DNA of 64,000 bases from Paenibacillus sp. W2I17 (lineage in GTDB: Bacteria > Bacillota > Bacilli > Paenibacillales > Paenibacillaceae): positions 2,108,001-2,172,000 of the forward strand of contig NZ_JAUSXM010000001.1 of NCBI RefSeq assembly GCF_030815985.1, read 5' to 3'. The notes beneath the pieces were generated by a model, which saw only the letters and a program-made list of their open reading frames with translations, did not search any database and was not told the origin of the DNA. Below, in pieces: positions 9,557 to 18,358 of the stretch (position 1 is its first letter; each line of letters begins with the position of its first letter). Position numbers and translations under genes: made by a program.

Positions 9557-10639
9557 TTATTTCGTTCTGCCCTTTAGTTTATATACATAAGCCAGCACTT
9601 CAGCTACCGCTTGAAACAAATCAGCCGGTATAGCGTCACCAATCTCGGCTCTCTGGAACAATGCCCGTGCCAGCGGCTTGTTTTCCATCGTAATAACACC
9701 GTTTTCTTTGGCAATTTCCTTAATACGCAAGGCGACATAATCTTGACCTTTGGCAATAATCTGAGGTGCCTCCATCTCGGAACCTTCATACTTTAACGCA
9801 ACCGCAAAGTGAGTCGGATTCGTAATGATTACATCCGCATTCGGCACTTCCTGCATCATACGCTGCATAGCCATACGACGCTGGCGTTCCCGGATTTTAC
9901 CTTTGATCAGCGGATCACCTTCCATTTTCTTGTACTCGTCTTTGATGTCTTGCTTGGACATACGAATCTTCTTCTCATGGTCATACTTCTGATACATGTA
10001 ATCAAATATCGCAAGTATCATTAATGCCACTGCAATCTTGATACCAAGACTTAAAGTGATCGACGCAGCGAAATGTAAAATAGCATCCAATGAAAAATGA
10101 GAAAGTGAAGCAATATCTGACTGGTAGCCCTTAATTGTACTGTAAACGAGATAACCGATAATCGACATTTTTAAAATGGATTTAGCAAATTCCACTAGTG
10201 AGCGGAGAGAGAATATATTTTTGAAACCTTTAATCGGGTCCAGTTTCTCAAGTTTTGGCTTCAAACCTTCCCCTACAAGAAGAAAACCAACTTGCATGTA
10301 GTTAACGATCAAAGCAACCAGTAACGCACCCAGCAAAACGGGAGCGATCAATAACAAAACTTCAATGCCATAGCGCATCATAAGCGCCATCACATTCTCT
10401 CCGGTGATATCCATACTCAATCGATTGATGAAAATATCTGTGAACAGACGAACTATACGTTCTTTATAGAAATTACTGAATACCATCATGATCAAAAACG
10501 CGATTAGGAGAATAGATGCGCCAGATAGTTCAGCGCTTTTTACAACCTGTCCTTTTTTTCGTGTATCCTGTCTCTTTTTCGGGGTAGCTTTCTCCGTCTT
10601 CTCCCCTGAAAACAACTGGAGGTCGAGTTGAAGTTTCAT
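9557..10639 (-). CDS. flhB: FlhB, export gate and substrate-specificity switch
   Basis: 360 aa. Four membrane helices are followed by a cytoplasmic domain with the autocleavage site NPTH in DVIITNPTHFAVALKYE (about residue 275). Cleavage between Asn and Pro allows the switch from rod/hook to filament export, triggered by the hook-length ruler FliK. Its C-terminal ~80 residues resemble the separate small protein YlqH at 43,446-43,757 in this window. Confidence 0.97.
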   Translation of the reverse strand: MKLQLDLQLFSGEKTEKATPKKRQDTRKKGQVVKSAELSGASILLIAFLIMMVFSNFYKERIVRLFTDIFINRLSMDITGENVMALMMRYGIEVLLLIAPVLLGALLVALIVNYMQVGFLLVGEGLKPKLEKLDPIKGFKNIFSLRSLVEFAKSILKMSIIGYLVYSTIKGYQSDIASLSHFSLDAILHFAASITLSLGIKIAVALMILAIFDYMYQKYDHEKKIRMSKQDIKDEYKKMEGDPLIKGKIRERQRRMAMQRMMQEVPNADVIITNPTHFAVALKYEGSEMEAPQIIAKGQDYVALRIKEIAKENGVITMENKPLARALFQRAEIGDAIPADLFQAVAEVLAYVYKLKGRTK

Positions 10640-10662
10640 CCGTGTCTTTTCCTCCGTTTCAC

Positions 10663-11451
10663 TCAGCCGGGCCTTTGTCCAATGGTTCCAAGCAATTTTT
10701 CCATCGATCTGAATATCGCTTCGAACAATTGACTAAATACAAAGGAGAAACTGGGAACCAGCAAAAGCAAAATAGCAAGACCAACGAGTAACTTAAGCGG
10801 CAACCCAACTGCAAATACATTAAATTGAGGAGCAGTTTTGGCCAAAAAACCCAATCCAACATCCGTCAAAAACAACGCAACTACAATCGGAGCCGACATC
10901 TGAAAAGCCAACATAAATGATTGACCTAAGGTCTGAATCAAAAATTCAGCAATACTTCCATCTGCCAACCGTAGGAAAAACACATTAGATAATGGTACCC
11001 ACCGGTAACTGTAAACTATCGCATCCAGCAAATAATGGTGTCCATTCATCGTCAGAAACAGAAGCATAGCAAATGCATACTTCAAGTTACCCGTAAGTGG
11101 AGCTGAAGCACCTGTCATTGGATCGTATACATTGGCCATACCAAAACCGATCTGTAGATCAATAAAGGTCCCCGCAGTCTGAACTGCCGTCATCAACAGA
11201 TAAGCCACAAAACCTAAAAGCAGGCCAATTAGAATCTCTCTGATGATCAATAAGACATAACTCAGGTCTGTGGGTACGGTCTGGTCTATTCCGTAAATCA
11301 GATAGACAGACAATGTGACAAATGCAGAGATACCAATTTTAACTGAAGCCGGCACATTTCGAGCCGAAAAAACAGGCGCAGTTACAAAAAATGATGTGAT
11401 TCGACAAAACATAAGCAGAGCGACAGGGAAACTTTGCAACAATGTCTCCAT
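10663..11451 (-). CDS. fliR: FliR, export gate membrane protein
   Basis: 262 aa, strongly hydrophobic with about six membrane segments, starting METLLQSFPVALLMFCRITS. It joins FliP and FliQ to make the export pore. Length and position between flhB and fliQ fit. The upstream ribosome binding site is weak (GGGTAGG); the fliQ stop lies 10 nt upstream. Confidence 0.95.
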   Translation of the reverse strand: METLLQSFPVALLMFCRITSFFVTAPVFSARNVPASVKIGISAFVTLSVYLIYGIDQTVPTDLSYVLLIIREILIGLLLGFVAYLLMTAVQTAGTFIDLQIGFGMANVYDPMTGASAPLTGNLKYAFAMLLFLTMNGHHYLLDAIVYSYRWVPLSNVFFLRLADGSIAEFLIQTLGQSFMLAFQMSAPIVVALFLTDVGLGFLAKTAPQFNVFAVGLPLKLLVGLAILLLLVPSFSFVFSQLFEAIFRSMEKLLGTIGQRPG

Positions 11452-11461
11452 CTGCTAAAGC

Positions 11462-11731
11462 CTACCCTATGTATCTGTATAGATTATCGAGAATGTTAAA
11501 CGTAAAATCCACCAAGATATTTAAGATCCAAGGTCCAAACAAAAGTACTGCCAGAAGTACGGCAACAATCTTGGGTACAAAAGCTAATGTTTGTTCCTGA
11601 ATTTGAGTTGTCGCTTGAAAAATACTGATTGCAAGTCCTATAACCAGAGCTAGTATAAGCATAGGTGCGCTGGCCAGCAATGACGTGTATACCGCTTTCC
11701 CGGCCAGACCGATAATAAATTCCGAAGTCAT
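11462..11731 (-). CDS. fliQ: FliQ, export gate membrane protein
   Basis: 89 aa with two membrane helices, the family norm, containing the conserved IFQATTQIQEQTL segment between them. It is a core subunit of the flagellar export pore. It lies between fliP and fliR as in other Firmicutes. Confidence 0.96.
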   Translation of the reverse strand: MTSEFIIGLAGKAVYTSLLASAPMLILALVIGLAISIFQATTQIQEQTLAFVPKIVAVLLAVLLFGPWILNILVDFTFNILDNLYRYIG

Positions 11732-11756
11732 GACCGTCCTCCTTTAACTTTCCGGA

Positions 11757-12512
11757 TCAAGTGTTAAAACTCAGTAACAGTGACTTGACAACCAGGTACC
11801 ACCCATCCACAAGGACAAAGAGCAGTATTTTGAAAGGTAATGAGATCATGACCGGCGGAAGCATCATCATCCCCATTGCCATGAGTGTACTCGCGACAAC
11901 AATGTCTATAACCAGAAACGGAATAAAAATCATAAACCCCATCTGGAATGCTGTCTTCAACTCACTGATTACATATGCCGGCACCATAACAGTAATTGGG
12001 ATATCCTGATAGGTCTTTGGTTGTTCAGTCTGATTGTACTTCATAAACAGTAACAGATCTTTTTCTCTGGTGTGACTAAACATAAATTTCTTCATGGGAT
12101 CCGCTGCTTTTTCAAGTGCCTCGGTTTGCGTAAGCTCTCCCTGGAGATAGGGCTGAAGCGCTACCTGATTTATGGAAGACAACGTCGGCGACATAATGAA
12201 AAGTGTCAGAAATAGCGCCAAACCGACCAGCACCTGATTGGGTGGCATTTGTTGTGTACCCAAAGATGTACGTATAAAACCGAGCACAATCACAATCCGA
12301 GTAAAACTGGTCATCAGTACAAGCATTGCTGGAGCAATACTAAGCACCGTAATTAACAGAATGATGGACAGTGAACTCGTGCTTGGTGTCCCTCCATCAC
12401 CGTTTCCAATCTGAATATCAATATTCGGAATGGGTTCGGCAAAGGCAACCGTTACAGATGCCAGACTGATAAGTCCTAATAAACAACACGCTAACCAAAT
12501 CTTTTTCTTCAT
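11757..12512 (-). CDS. fliP: FliP, export gate membrane protein
   Basis: 251 aa. A cleavable signal peptide (MKKKIWLACCLLGLISLASV, ending near AFAEP) is followed by four membrane helices and the conserved LVLMTSFTRIVIVLGFIR and GTQQMPPNQVLVGLALFLT stretches. It is the main pore-forming subunit of the export gate. The ATG overlaps the fliO stop by 4 nt. Confidence 0.97.
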   Translation of the reverse strand: MKKKIWLACCLLGLISLASVTVAFAEPIPNIDIQIGNGDGGTPSTSSLSIILLITVLSIAPAMLVLMTSFTRIVIVLGFIRTSLGTQQMPPNQVLVGLALFLTLFIMSPTLSSINQVALQPYLQGELTQTEALEKAADPMKKFMFSHTREKDLLLFMKYNQTEQPKTYQDIPITVMVPAYVISELKTAFQMGFMIFIPFLVIDIVVASTLMAMGMMMLPPVMISLPFKILLFVLVDGWYLVVKSLLLSFNT

Positions 12513-13051
12513 GAATCCCTCGACCGATCTGTAGTATTGTCTTTATCCAGGAGCTTTTCCATCTTCTCTTTACGGTTAGGCATCTGCCGAAGTTTGGATT
12601 CAAACATTTCGTGAAAAGAAGTTGTGTCCTCTAGTTCCATTTCCCGCGGCGGTTCTTCTCTACGGAAACGTTTTGTGAGCTTGGCAATGAGAGGTGAGAG
12701 ATTTCCTTGTTGTGCAGCCGCATCTCGTTCGAAGGAATCAATGATTCTTTGGGCCTCTTCCAGATCCGAAACCTTGTCTATCAACTGGATGTCTTCACCT
12801 ACACCAAGCAGATATACACATCCACCAATTTCCATAATTTGCAACGACTTGTTTTGCCCCAGTCCAACCCCGCCCAGGGTACGAATTGTGCCGTGCCGGA
12901 ACATTTGCTGATTCCTTTTGTTTAGAAAACGGATCAGATAAACAATAAGGGCCAGGATGACGGCCAGGACAACAATCACCCATACAAGCTGTAAATAATA
13001 ATTACTTCCCACGCCAGCTCCTCCTGGAATATCACCCTGAGCCATCATCAT
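12509..13051 (-). CDS. fliO: FliO (FliZ), export gate assembly protein
   Basis: 180 aa. One membrane helix at about 20-43 (LVWVIVVLAVILALIVYLI) is followed by a cytoplasmic domain with GHGT-like turns and GVGEDIQLIDKVSD. FliO assists FliP assembly; in B. subtilis the gene here is called fliZ. Weak sequence conservation makes context the main evidence: it directly precedes and overlaps fliP. Confidence 0.9.
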   Translation of the reverse strand: MMMAQGDIPGGAGVGSNYYLQLVWVIVVLAVILALIVYLIRFLNKRNQQMFRHGTIRTLGGVGLGQNKSLQIMEIGGCVYLLGVGEDIQLIDKVSDLEEAQRIIDSFERDAAAQQGNLSPLIAKLTKRFRREEPPREMELEDTTSFHEMFESKLRQMPNRKEKMEKLLDKDNTTDRSRDS

Positions 13052-13056
13052 GTCTC

Positions 13057-13422
13057 TTAAACGCCCAGTGTCTTGCTGATAGCTTCGATAACCCGGTCAG
13101 ATTGAAACGGTTTAACGATAAAGTCTTTAGCACCTGCTTGAATAGCGTCGATTACCATCGCTTGTTGACCCATCGCGGAGCACATAATTACTTTAGCGTT
13201 AGCATCAATCTTTTTGATTTCTTTCAAAGCTGCAATGCCATCCATCTCAGGCATCGTGATATCCATTGTGATCAGATCCGGACGAAGCTCTTTAAATTTC
13301 TCAATTGCTTGTGAGCCATCCTGTGCCTCACCAACAACCTCATATCCATTTTTGGACAAAATGTCCCGGATCATCATTCTCATAAATGCAGCGTCGTCTA
13401 CGACTAAAATTCGGTTTGCCAT
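13057..13422 (-). CDS. cheY: CheY, chemotaxis response regulator
   Basis: 121 aa stand-alone receiver. Acidic pocket VVDDAAFMR, phospho-acceptor Asp54 in LITMDITMPEMDG, conserved Ser in MCSAMGQQ and Lys in VKPFQ. CheY-P binds FliM/FliY at the motor. It is the last gene before fliO and follows fliY, as in B. subtilis. SD GGGAGG is 12 nt upstream. Confidence 0.97.
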   Translation of the reverse strand: MANRILVVDDAAFMRMMIRDILSKNGYEVVGEAQDGSQAIEKFKELRPDLITMDITMPEMDGIAALKEIKKIDANAKVIMCSAMGQQAMVIDAIQAGAKDFIVKPFQSDRVIEAISKTLGV

Positions 13423-13450
13423 CTTGATTCAAGTCCTCCCTAAATTGTGC

Positions 13451-14725
13451 TTATTGTAATTTCTGAATTCGGTCCCATTGGCTAACGATATCTATAACAC
13501 GAACACCAAAGTTTTCGTCAATAACGACAACTTCTCCCTTGGCGATCAGTTTGTTATTCACCAAAATATCGACAGGTTCCCCGGCTAACTTATCCAGTTC
13601 GACAATCGAACCCTGTGACAGTTCCAAAATATCTTTAATTTGCTTCTGGGTCCTTCCTAATTCTACGGTGACTTTAAGGGGAATGTCCATCAATAAATTC
13701 AAATTGTTTTCGTCTACCTGACCATACGCCCCATTTTGCAAATTGGCGAATTGAACTGGCTGTACGTTAACATTCCTATTTGGCATTCCACCGTAATGTT
13801 GAGGTGCACCATAAGGTTGCTGCGGTGGCATGCCATACGGCTGCTGTGGCGGCATTCCTTGAGGCATACCCATCGGGGCCTGTCCATATCCGTTATAGTC
13901 CTGAGCAGGCTGTTGTGGAGCCTGTGGAGCCTGTTGGTGTTGAACGGGCGGCTGCTCCGCAACCGGTGATGGCGTTGCTGGTACAGCTGCTGGCGCAGGT
14001 TCAGGTGTTGATGCCACTGGTGCGCTGGCAGTTGACTCCTGAGCGCCTCCAATTAACATATCTACCATGCTTTTAGCAAAATGTACTGGAAGCAACTGCA
14101 TCAGATTGGAATCGATCAGATCCCCGATTAACAAACGAAATGAAACTTGGATAAGGGTCTCATCTGCTGGAAGATTACTTACACCCTCTCCACTCTCCAG
14201 ATTGAGAATATCGATTCCCGGAGGGGAAATATTCACAAAACGATTAAAAATCGTGGACATTGAGGTTGCAGAGGAACCCATCATCTGGTTCATCGCTTCC
14301 TGTACTGCACTAATATGGATTTCATTCAGTTCTTCATCGACCGGATTTCCTTCGCCACCCAGCATCAAATCAGCGATGACTTGAGCATCTCTCTTCTTGA
14401 TAACAAGCGAGTTAATGCCTTCGAATCCATCCACGTAATTCACATGAACGGCAACATGTGGCTTAGGAAAAGCTTCTTCAAACTGCGTTCGACTAATGAT
14501 AGAAACTTTAGGTGTTGTAATATCTACTTTGAGGCCTAATAGCGTGGATAAGGCTGTTGCCGCGCTACCAAATGTAATGTTACCAATCTCCCCCAAGGCA
14601 TCCTGCTCCAGCTCGGTCAAAAAATCATCAACCGTCTTTTCAGCGGGTTCCGAGCTGTTTATCGATTCCGATTGCCTGAGCAAAGCATCGATTTCTTCTT
14701 GGGATAAATAATCCTTACTCGTCAA
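13451..14725 (-). CDS. fliY: FliY, flagellar switch protein with CheC-like and FliN domains
   Basis: About 424 aa. The N-terminal LSQEEIDALLRQ peptide is the CheY-P binding motif. The middle is a CheC/FliM-like domain with phosphatase-type motifs DALGEIGNITFG and SAVQEAMNQMMG. A Pro/Gln/Gly-rich linker with repeated GMPPQQPY units connects to a C-terminal FliN (SpoA) domain beginning LLMDIPLKVTVELG. FliY is both a C-ring subunit and a CheY-P phosphatase. I chose TTG 14725 because AAGGAG lies 9 nt before it; the open frame extends to TTG 14749, which lies upstream of that SD. It overlaps the fliM end by 11 nt. Confidence 0.93.
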   Translation of the reverse strand: MTSKDYLSQEEIDALLRQSESINSSEPAEKTVDDFLTELEQDALGEIGNITFGSAATALSTLLGLKVDITTPKVSIISRTQFEEAFPKPHVAVHVNYVDGFEGINSLVIKKRDAQVIADLMLGGEGNPVDEELNEIHISAVQEAMNQMMGSSATSMSTIFNRFVNISPPGIDILNLESGEGVSNLPADETLIQVSFRLLIGDLIDSNLMQLLPVHFAKSMVDMLIGGAQESTASAPVASTPEPAPAAVPATPSPVAEQPPVQHQQAPQAPQQPAQDYNGYGQAPMGMPQGMPPQQPYGMPPQQPYGAPQHYGGMPNRNVNVQPVQFANLQNGAYGQVDENNLNLLMDIPLKVTVELGRTQKQIKDILELSQGSIVELDKLAGEPVDILVNNKLIAKGEVVVIDENFGVRVIDIVSQWDRIQKLQ

Positions 14726-15714
14726 ATTCTTCAACTCCTTCGGTGACAATCTTGTCTATTTGCACAGCCACACGGTCTTTGATTGTCCCCGGACTGCCCA
14801 TGTATTTCAGTTTGTCACCCACTTTAATGGAAAGTCCCTCATCAACTGGTTTGTTCAACGTAATGACATCGCCAACGGACAGACCCAGAAATTCTGCAAT
14901 TGAAATTCTCGATTCTCCCAATTCCGCAACGATGGGTAACTTGGCTTTGTTTACACGCTCTTTTAGTGCATCATACTCCTCCGGAGCTCTCGTTTTTCTT
15001 CTCCGAAACAAACCACTGATGAGTTGACAACCGTGACATAATAGGTTCAAGAACGACATGCGGTATACATAGATTGATCATGCCTGTCGTGTCACCAATT
15101 TTGGTACTGAGCGAGATCAGAGCAATGGTCTCATTGGGAGATACAATCTGCATAAATTGCGGATTGGTCTCGAGCGCTTCCATCCTTGGGGTAATATCCA
15201 ACACTGTCTTCCATGCTTCTTGCAAACTTTCAAATGCACGGCTGAATATTCGTTCCATGATGGTCGTTTCAATCTCCGTCATCGATGCAATCTTTGTTGG
15301 AGCACTCCCGGTTCCACCAAGAAGGCGATCCAGCATCGCATATCCCACGTTTGGATGGACTTCCATCACCATTCGTCCCTGTAGTGGCTCCGCTTCAAAA
15401 ATGTTCAATATCGTCATCTTAGGAATAGAACGGATAAACTCATCATAAGGCAACTGTTCGACCTGAACGACATTGATTTGAACGAATGTCCGCAGTTGGG
15501 CTGAAAAATAAGTGGTGAGAAAGCGTGCAAAGTTTTCGTGAATACGAGTCAAGCTTCTGATATGGTCTTTGGAAAAACGCACTGCCCGCTTAAAATCGTA
15601 CGATCTGATTTTCTTCTGAGTTTCTTCCTTCTTCAATTCTTCTGCATCCATTTCACCAGAAGAAAGGGCTGCTAATAGGGCGTCAATCTCATTTTGTGAT
15701 AATACATCCACCAT
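14715..15714 (-). CDS. fliM: FliM, flagellar switch protein, frameshifted as read
   Basis: The span encodes FliM in two frames. Codons from 15714 give the CheY-P binding N-terminus LSQNEIDALLAAL and the middle domain up to HQWFVSEKK; the frame then runs into a stop near 14971. The other frame continues with TRAPEEYDALKERVNKAK and the C-terminal SpoA domain to 14715. Removing one A from the five-A run (T5 on the plus strand at 14993-14997) joins them into 332 aa, the B. subtilis length. FliM is the C-ring subunit contacting FliG. Sequence error or a real mutation; SD GGGGGTGAG precedes the ATG. Confidence 0.9.
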
Positions 15715-15753
15715 GTTCTCACCCCCTTACAGGTCTACAGCGTGTTCTGTTCA

Positions 15754-16215
15754 TTACATTGGTGCTATAACAATGTCTGAAAAACTAGTGCTTTTCAATT
15801 TTGGCTCAGGCAATGCCTCATTAATTAGACCTGTCAGTTTCTCATTGAATTGTTTCATACCCTTGGCCGAACTCAGTTCCTCAGCCTTGGTGTCTGCAAG
15901 TGCCTGAATAATAATGGGCTTCACCGTAATGCTTTTAATTTTTTCAAAATCTTCTTTGGCTGTTTTGTCAGATAACCTGAAAGAAAAACTAACCATAATA
16001 ATACGATCCGGATCGGCCAGATTCGTTTTAATCTGTGCAAGCTCTGACGATACCTCTACAATTTCATCCGCAGTCATTTTTTTTTCTTCAGCAGCTGCCG
16101 CCGTATGTGTGTCGTCCTTATTCCCGTTCTGTCCTTGCATAAATACAAACACAACCACCACAATGAGTGTTATTGCCAGCAACATTGTTGCAAGCCAGGG
16201 CATCATTTTTTTCAT
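15754..16215 (-). CDS. fliL: FliL, basal body-associated protein
   Basis: 153 aa with one N-terminal membrane helix (about 6-26) and an extracellular domain. FliL supports stator function around the motor. The VSFSFRLSDKTAKEDFEKIK segment is typical. Its ATG shares one base with the swrD/flbD stop (TGATG), so the two are coupled. Position before fliM is standard. Confidence 0.94.
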   Translation of the reverse strand: MKKMMPWLATMLLAITLIVVVVFVFMQGQNGNKDDTHTAAAAEEKKMTADEIVEVSSELAQIKTNLADPDRIIMVSFSFRLSDKTAKEDFEKIKSITVKPIIIQALADTKAEELSSAKGMKQFNEKLTGLINEALPEPKLKSTSFSDIVIAPM

Positions 16216-16436
16216 CAGGATTCCTCCGTTTGCTGCACTTTAATAGTGGCTGCCTGAACCCCGATTTCACGGTTGTAATCTTTAATCTTGGAAATAACGT
16301 CATCGGCTTTTTCAAGCACAATCAGTCTCTTTCCAGTTACCAGAGTAATATACGTATCCGGCGTCTCTTCCACAATTTCAACCATCAGCGCATTTAACCA
16401 CATGGGAGAACCATTTAACCGCGTAACCGAAATCAT
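16215..16436 (-). CDS. swrD: FlbD family protein (SwrD-like)
   Basis: 73 aa, matching the FlbD/SwrD family (MISVTRLNGSPMWLNALMVE and the TLVTGKRLIVLE segment). In B. subtilis SwrD increases motor torque and is encoded between the hook gene and fliL, the same place. The symbol follows that B. subtilis gene; the name flbD is used in other species. Confidence 0.88.
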   Translation of the reverse strand: MISVTRLNGSPMWLNALMVEIVEETPDTYITLVTGKRLIVLEKADDVISKIKDYNREIGVQAATIKVQQTEES

Positions 16437-16504
16437 GCTAAGCCCCCTTGATCAGAGTGGGAGGAGCAAGCCCCTCCACATTTTAAAAATTCATTAATCA
16501 GCTA

Positions 16505-17320
16505 TTAACGTTTCAGGTTAACAACTTCCTGAAGTATTTCATCCGACGTTGTAATGATCCGGGAGTTTGCCTGGAATCCACGTTGAGCTACGATCATCTC
16601 AGTAAACTCTCCAGTCAGATCCACGTTAGACATCTCGAGCTGTCCAGCAATGATTGCTCCTGTTCCGTCCTCAGCACTGTTCGCTGTTAATGGTTCCAGC
16701 ACCCCATCCGGATTAGCGTTTGCTGTCATACGGTACAAGTTGCCCCCAATTTTCTCAAGGCCTTCCGGATTGACAACTTTACCTATTCCAATCTGTGGAC
16801 CTGCTTCGATGGTTCCGTCTGCCATGGTCTGGTTAATTGTTCCATCCTGACCTATCGTGAAGGAAACAACATCATCCGGTATCGTAATATTTCCACCACC
16901 GTTATCCAGAACAAACAATCCATCCGAAGTCAAAAGGTTACGTGCAGCATCCACATGGAAATCCCCCGCACGAGTCAGGTAAGGTACTTCCTGATCTTCA
17001 CTCAAACGTACCAAGAAGAATCCATCTCCATTAATCCGAAGATCTGTTGGATTATTCGTTGTCATTGGGCTACCTGCCAGATGCAGCGTATCAATTGAAC
17101 CTACGGATACACCAAGACCGATTTGTTTCGCATTGACACCACCACTTGCATCGCCAGGGGCAGTTACCCCTGCCGTAGTTTGGCTCATAATATCTTTGAA
17201 CATAACCCGACTGCCTTTGAAGCCAACCGTGTTTACGTTCGCAATATTGTTACCAATTACGTCGAGTTTTGTTTGGAAACCCCGCATCCCGGAAACGCCT
17301 GAGTACATTGATTTCAACAT
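16505..17320 (-). CDS. flgE: Flagellar hook protein (FlgE/FlgG family)
   Basis: 271 aa. The N-terminus MLKSMYSGVSGMRGFQTKLD with GNNIANVNTVGFKG is the rod/hook signature, and the C-terminus ends with the conserved VAQRGFQANSRIITTSDEIL helix. In B. subtilis the gene at this place, first called flgG, encodes the hook protein; length and order are the same here. FlgG (distal rod) is the alternative name. Strong SD GGGAGG. Confidence 0.88.
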   Translation of the reverse strand: MLKSMYSGVSGMRGFQTKLDVIGNNIANVNTVGFKGSRVMFKDIMSQTTAGVTAPGDASGGVNAKQIGLGVSVGSIDTLHLAGSPMTTNNPTDLRINGDGFFLVRLSEDQEVPYLTRAGDFHVDAARNLLTSDGLFVLDNGGGNITIPDDVVSFTIGQDGTINQTMADGTIEAGPQIGIGKVVNPEGLEKIGGNLYRMTANANPDGVLEPLTANSAEDGTGAIIAGQLEMSNVDLTGEFTEMIVAQRGFQANSRIITTSDEILQEVVNLKR

Positions 17321-17401
17321 TTTTAAAAATCCTCCCAGTCTTCATTTGGTTACCGCATCAGTCGGTCAGCGGCATTCCGGCTCCCGAGAAGGGCCAGCCG
17401 G

Positions 17402-17785
17402 TCAAGAAATGATTACGGCACTATCAATCTGAGTGAACACATTATCCTTCATGCTCTCACTATCCATAGCTGTAACCACAGTACGATTTTTGACATTGAC
17501 GATAAAAGCCATATCCTGCATTAAAATCAATGACTCTTTGGCTCCTTTGGCAGCAGCTTTGTCCAAAGCAGAACCAATCTGTTCCATTTGCTCGGTCTTG
17601 AGTTCAATGCCACGCTGTTCCAATCGTTTGGCAGCATGATTGCTCAATTTCAGAAGATTATCTTCCAGCACCTTTGCAAAAGGTTTTTCGGGTATGGCCG
17701 AAGCTTCTCCCGTTTTGGGTCTTTGAAGCATATTCGGTGTAATCGGGCCTGCATATAATTGTCCAACCGTTATACGATCACTCAT
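17402..17785 (-). CDS. TIGR02530-type flagellar operon protein
   Basis: 127 aa, soluble, typical of the small protein family found between flgD and the hook gene in Firmicutes. It contains NLLKLSNHAAKRLEQRGIEL and DMAFIVNVKNRTVVTAMD. Its function is unknown; position suggests a part in hook assembly or its regulation. It overlaps flgD by 4 nt. Confidence 0.85.
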   Translation of the reverse strand: MSDRITVGQLYAGPITPNMLQRPKTGEASAIPEKPFAKVLEDNLLKLSNHAAKRLEQRGIELKTEQMEQIGSALDKAAAKGAKESLILMQDMAFIVNVKNRTVVTAMDSESMKDNVFTQIDSAVIIS

Positions 17786-18339
17786 ATCGTTTTCCCGCTA
17801 TCTTCCGTGTCACCCGTTTCAGTGGATGATTCAACTGGCTGGCTCTCGTTCGTTTCAGGGGTTACGTCCTGAACGTTCTGTACCGGAGTTTGACTCTCTT
17901 CTGCCTGTTTTGGATAATTCACCTGAATGATCTCATCCAGCTTAATCTCGTCTTTGCCCACTTTTGCGTATTGAACGCTATCTCTTACAATGATGGAATC
18001 TACAATACCCTGGCGAAGAATTCCGTTATCATCTTTATTAGAAGAAAGCCAACTTACCTCCATGCCAATCATGCCGGATACTGCACCAAGTGACTGGTTC
18101 AATGTTTTAAGCTGCGTAGAAATATTGACCAGTTGTTCCACTGAGCTGAACTGTGCCATTTGAGCGATAAATTCCTTATCCTCCATCGGCTGCATCGGGT
18201 CTTGATTTTGCAGCTGGGTAATCAAGATTTTTAGAAACTGATCTTTACCCAATTCTTTTGTTGCAGCACTTGTGGTTGCTTTATTGGCTGCCGAATAGTT
18301 CGGCCAGGTATTATTCGTTGAAACAATTTCATTAGCCAT
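17782..18339 (-). CDS. flgD: FlgD, hook-cap scaffold protein
   Basis: 185 aa. The conserved N-terminal region LGKDQFLKILITQLQNQDPM, MEDKEFIAQMAQFSSVEQL is visible. The C-terminal part is short and Pro/Glu/Thr-rich rather than a full Ig/Tudor domain, as in Bacillus FlgD. FlgD caps the growing hook and is exported by the machinery encoded around it. It overlaps the next gene by 4 nt. Confidence 0.93.
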   Translation of the reverse strand: MANEIVSTNNTWPNYSAANKATTSAATKELGKDQFLKILITQLQNQDPMQPMEDKEFIAQMAQFSSVEQLVNISTQLKTLNQSLGAVSGMIGMEVSWLSSNKDDNGILRQGIVDSIIVRDSVQYAKVGKDEIKLDEIIQVNYPKQAEESQTPVQNVQDVTPETNESQPVESSTETGDTEDSGKTI

Positions 18340-18358
18340 TTGCTCACCTCATTTCTGT

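Noticed and set aside
13780..13960. Tandem repeat array / CRISPR-like pattern in fliY
   Set aside because: The repeated CCA/GGC-rich units encode the GMPPQQPY linker of FliY and lack spacers.
14985..15005. Programmed frameshift at the A run in fliM
   Set aside because: The required shift is +1, the run has only five A, the codon before it is AAG so the canonical A-AAA-AAC heptamer is absent, and no stop codon or SD-like stimulator is adjacent. A sequence error is simpler.
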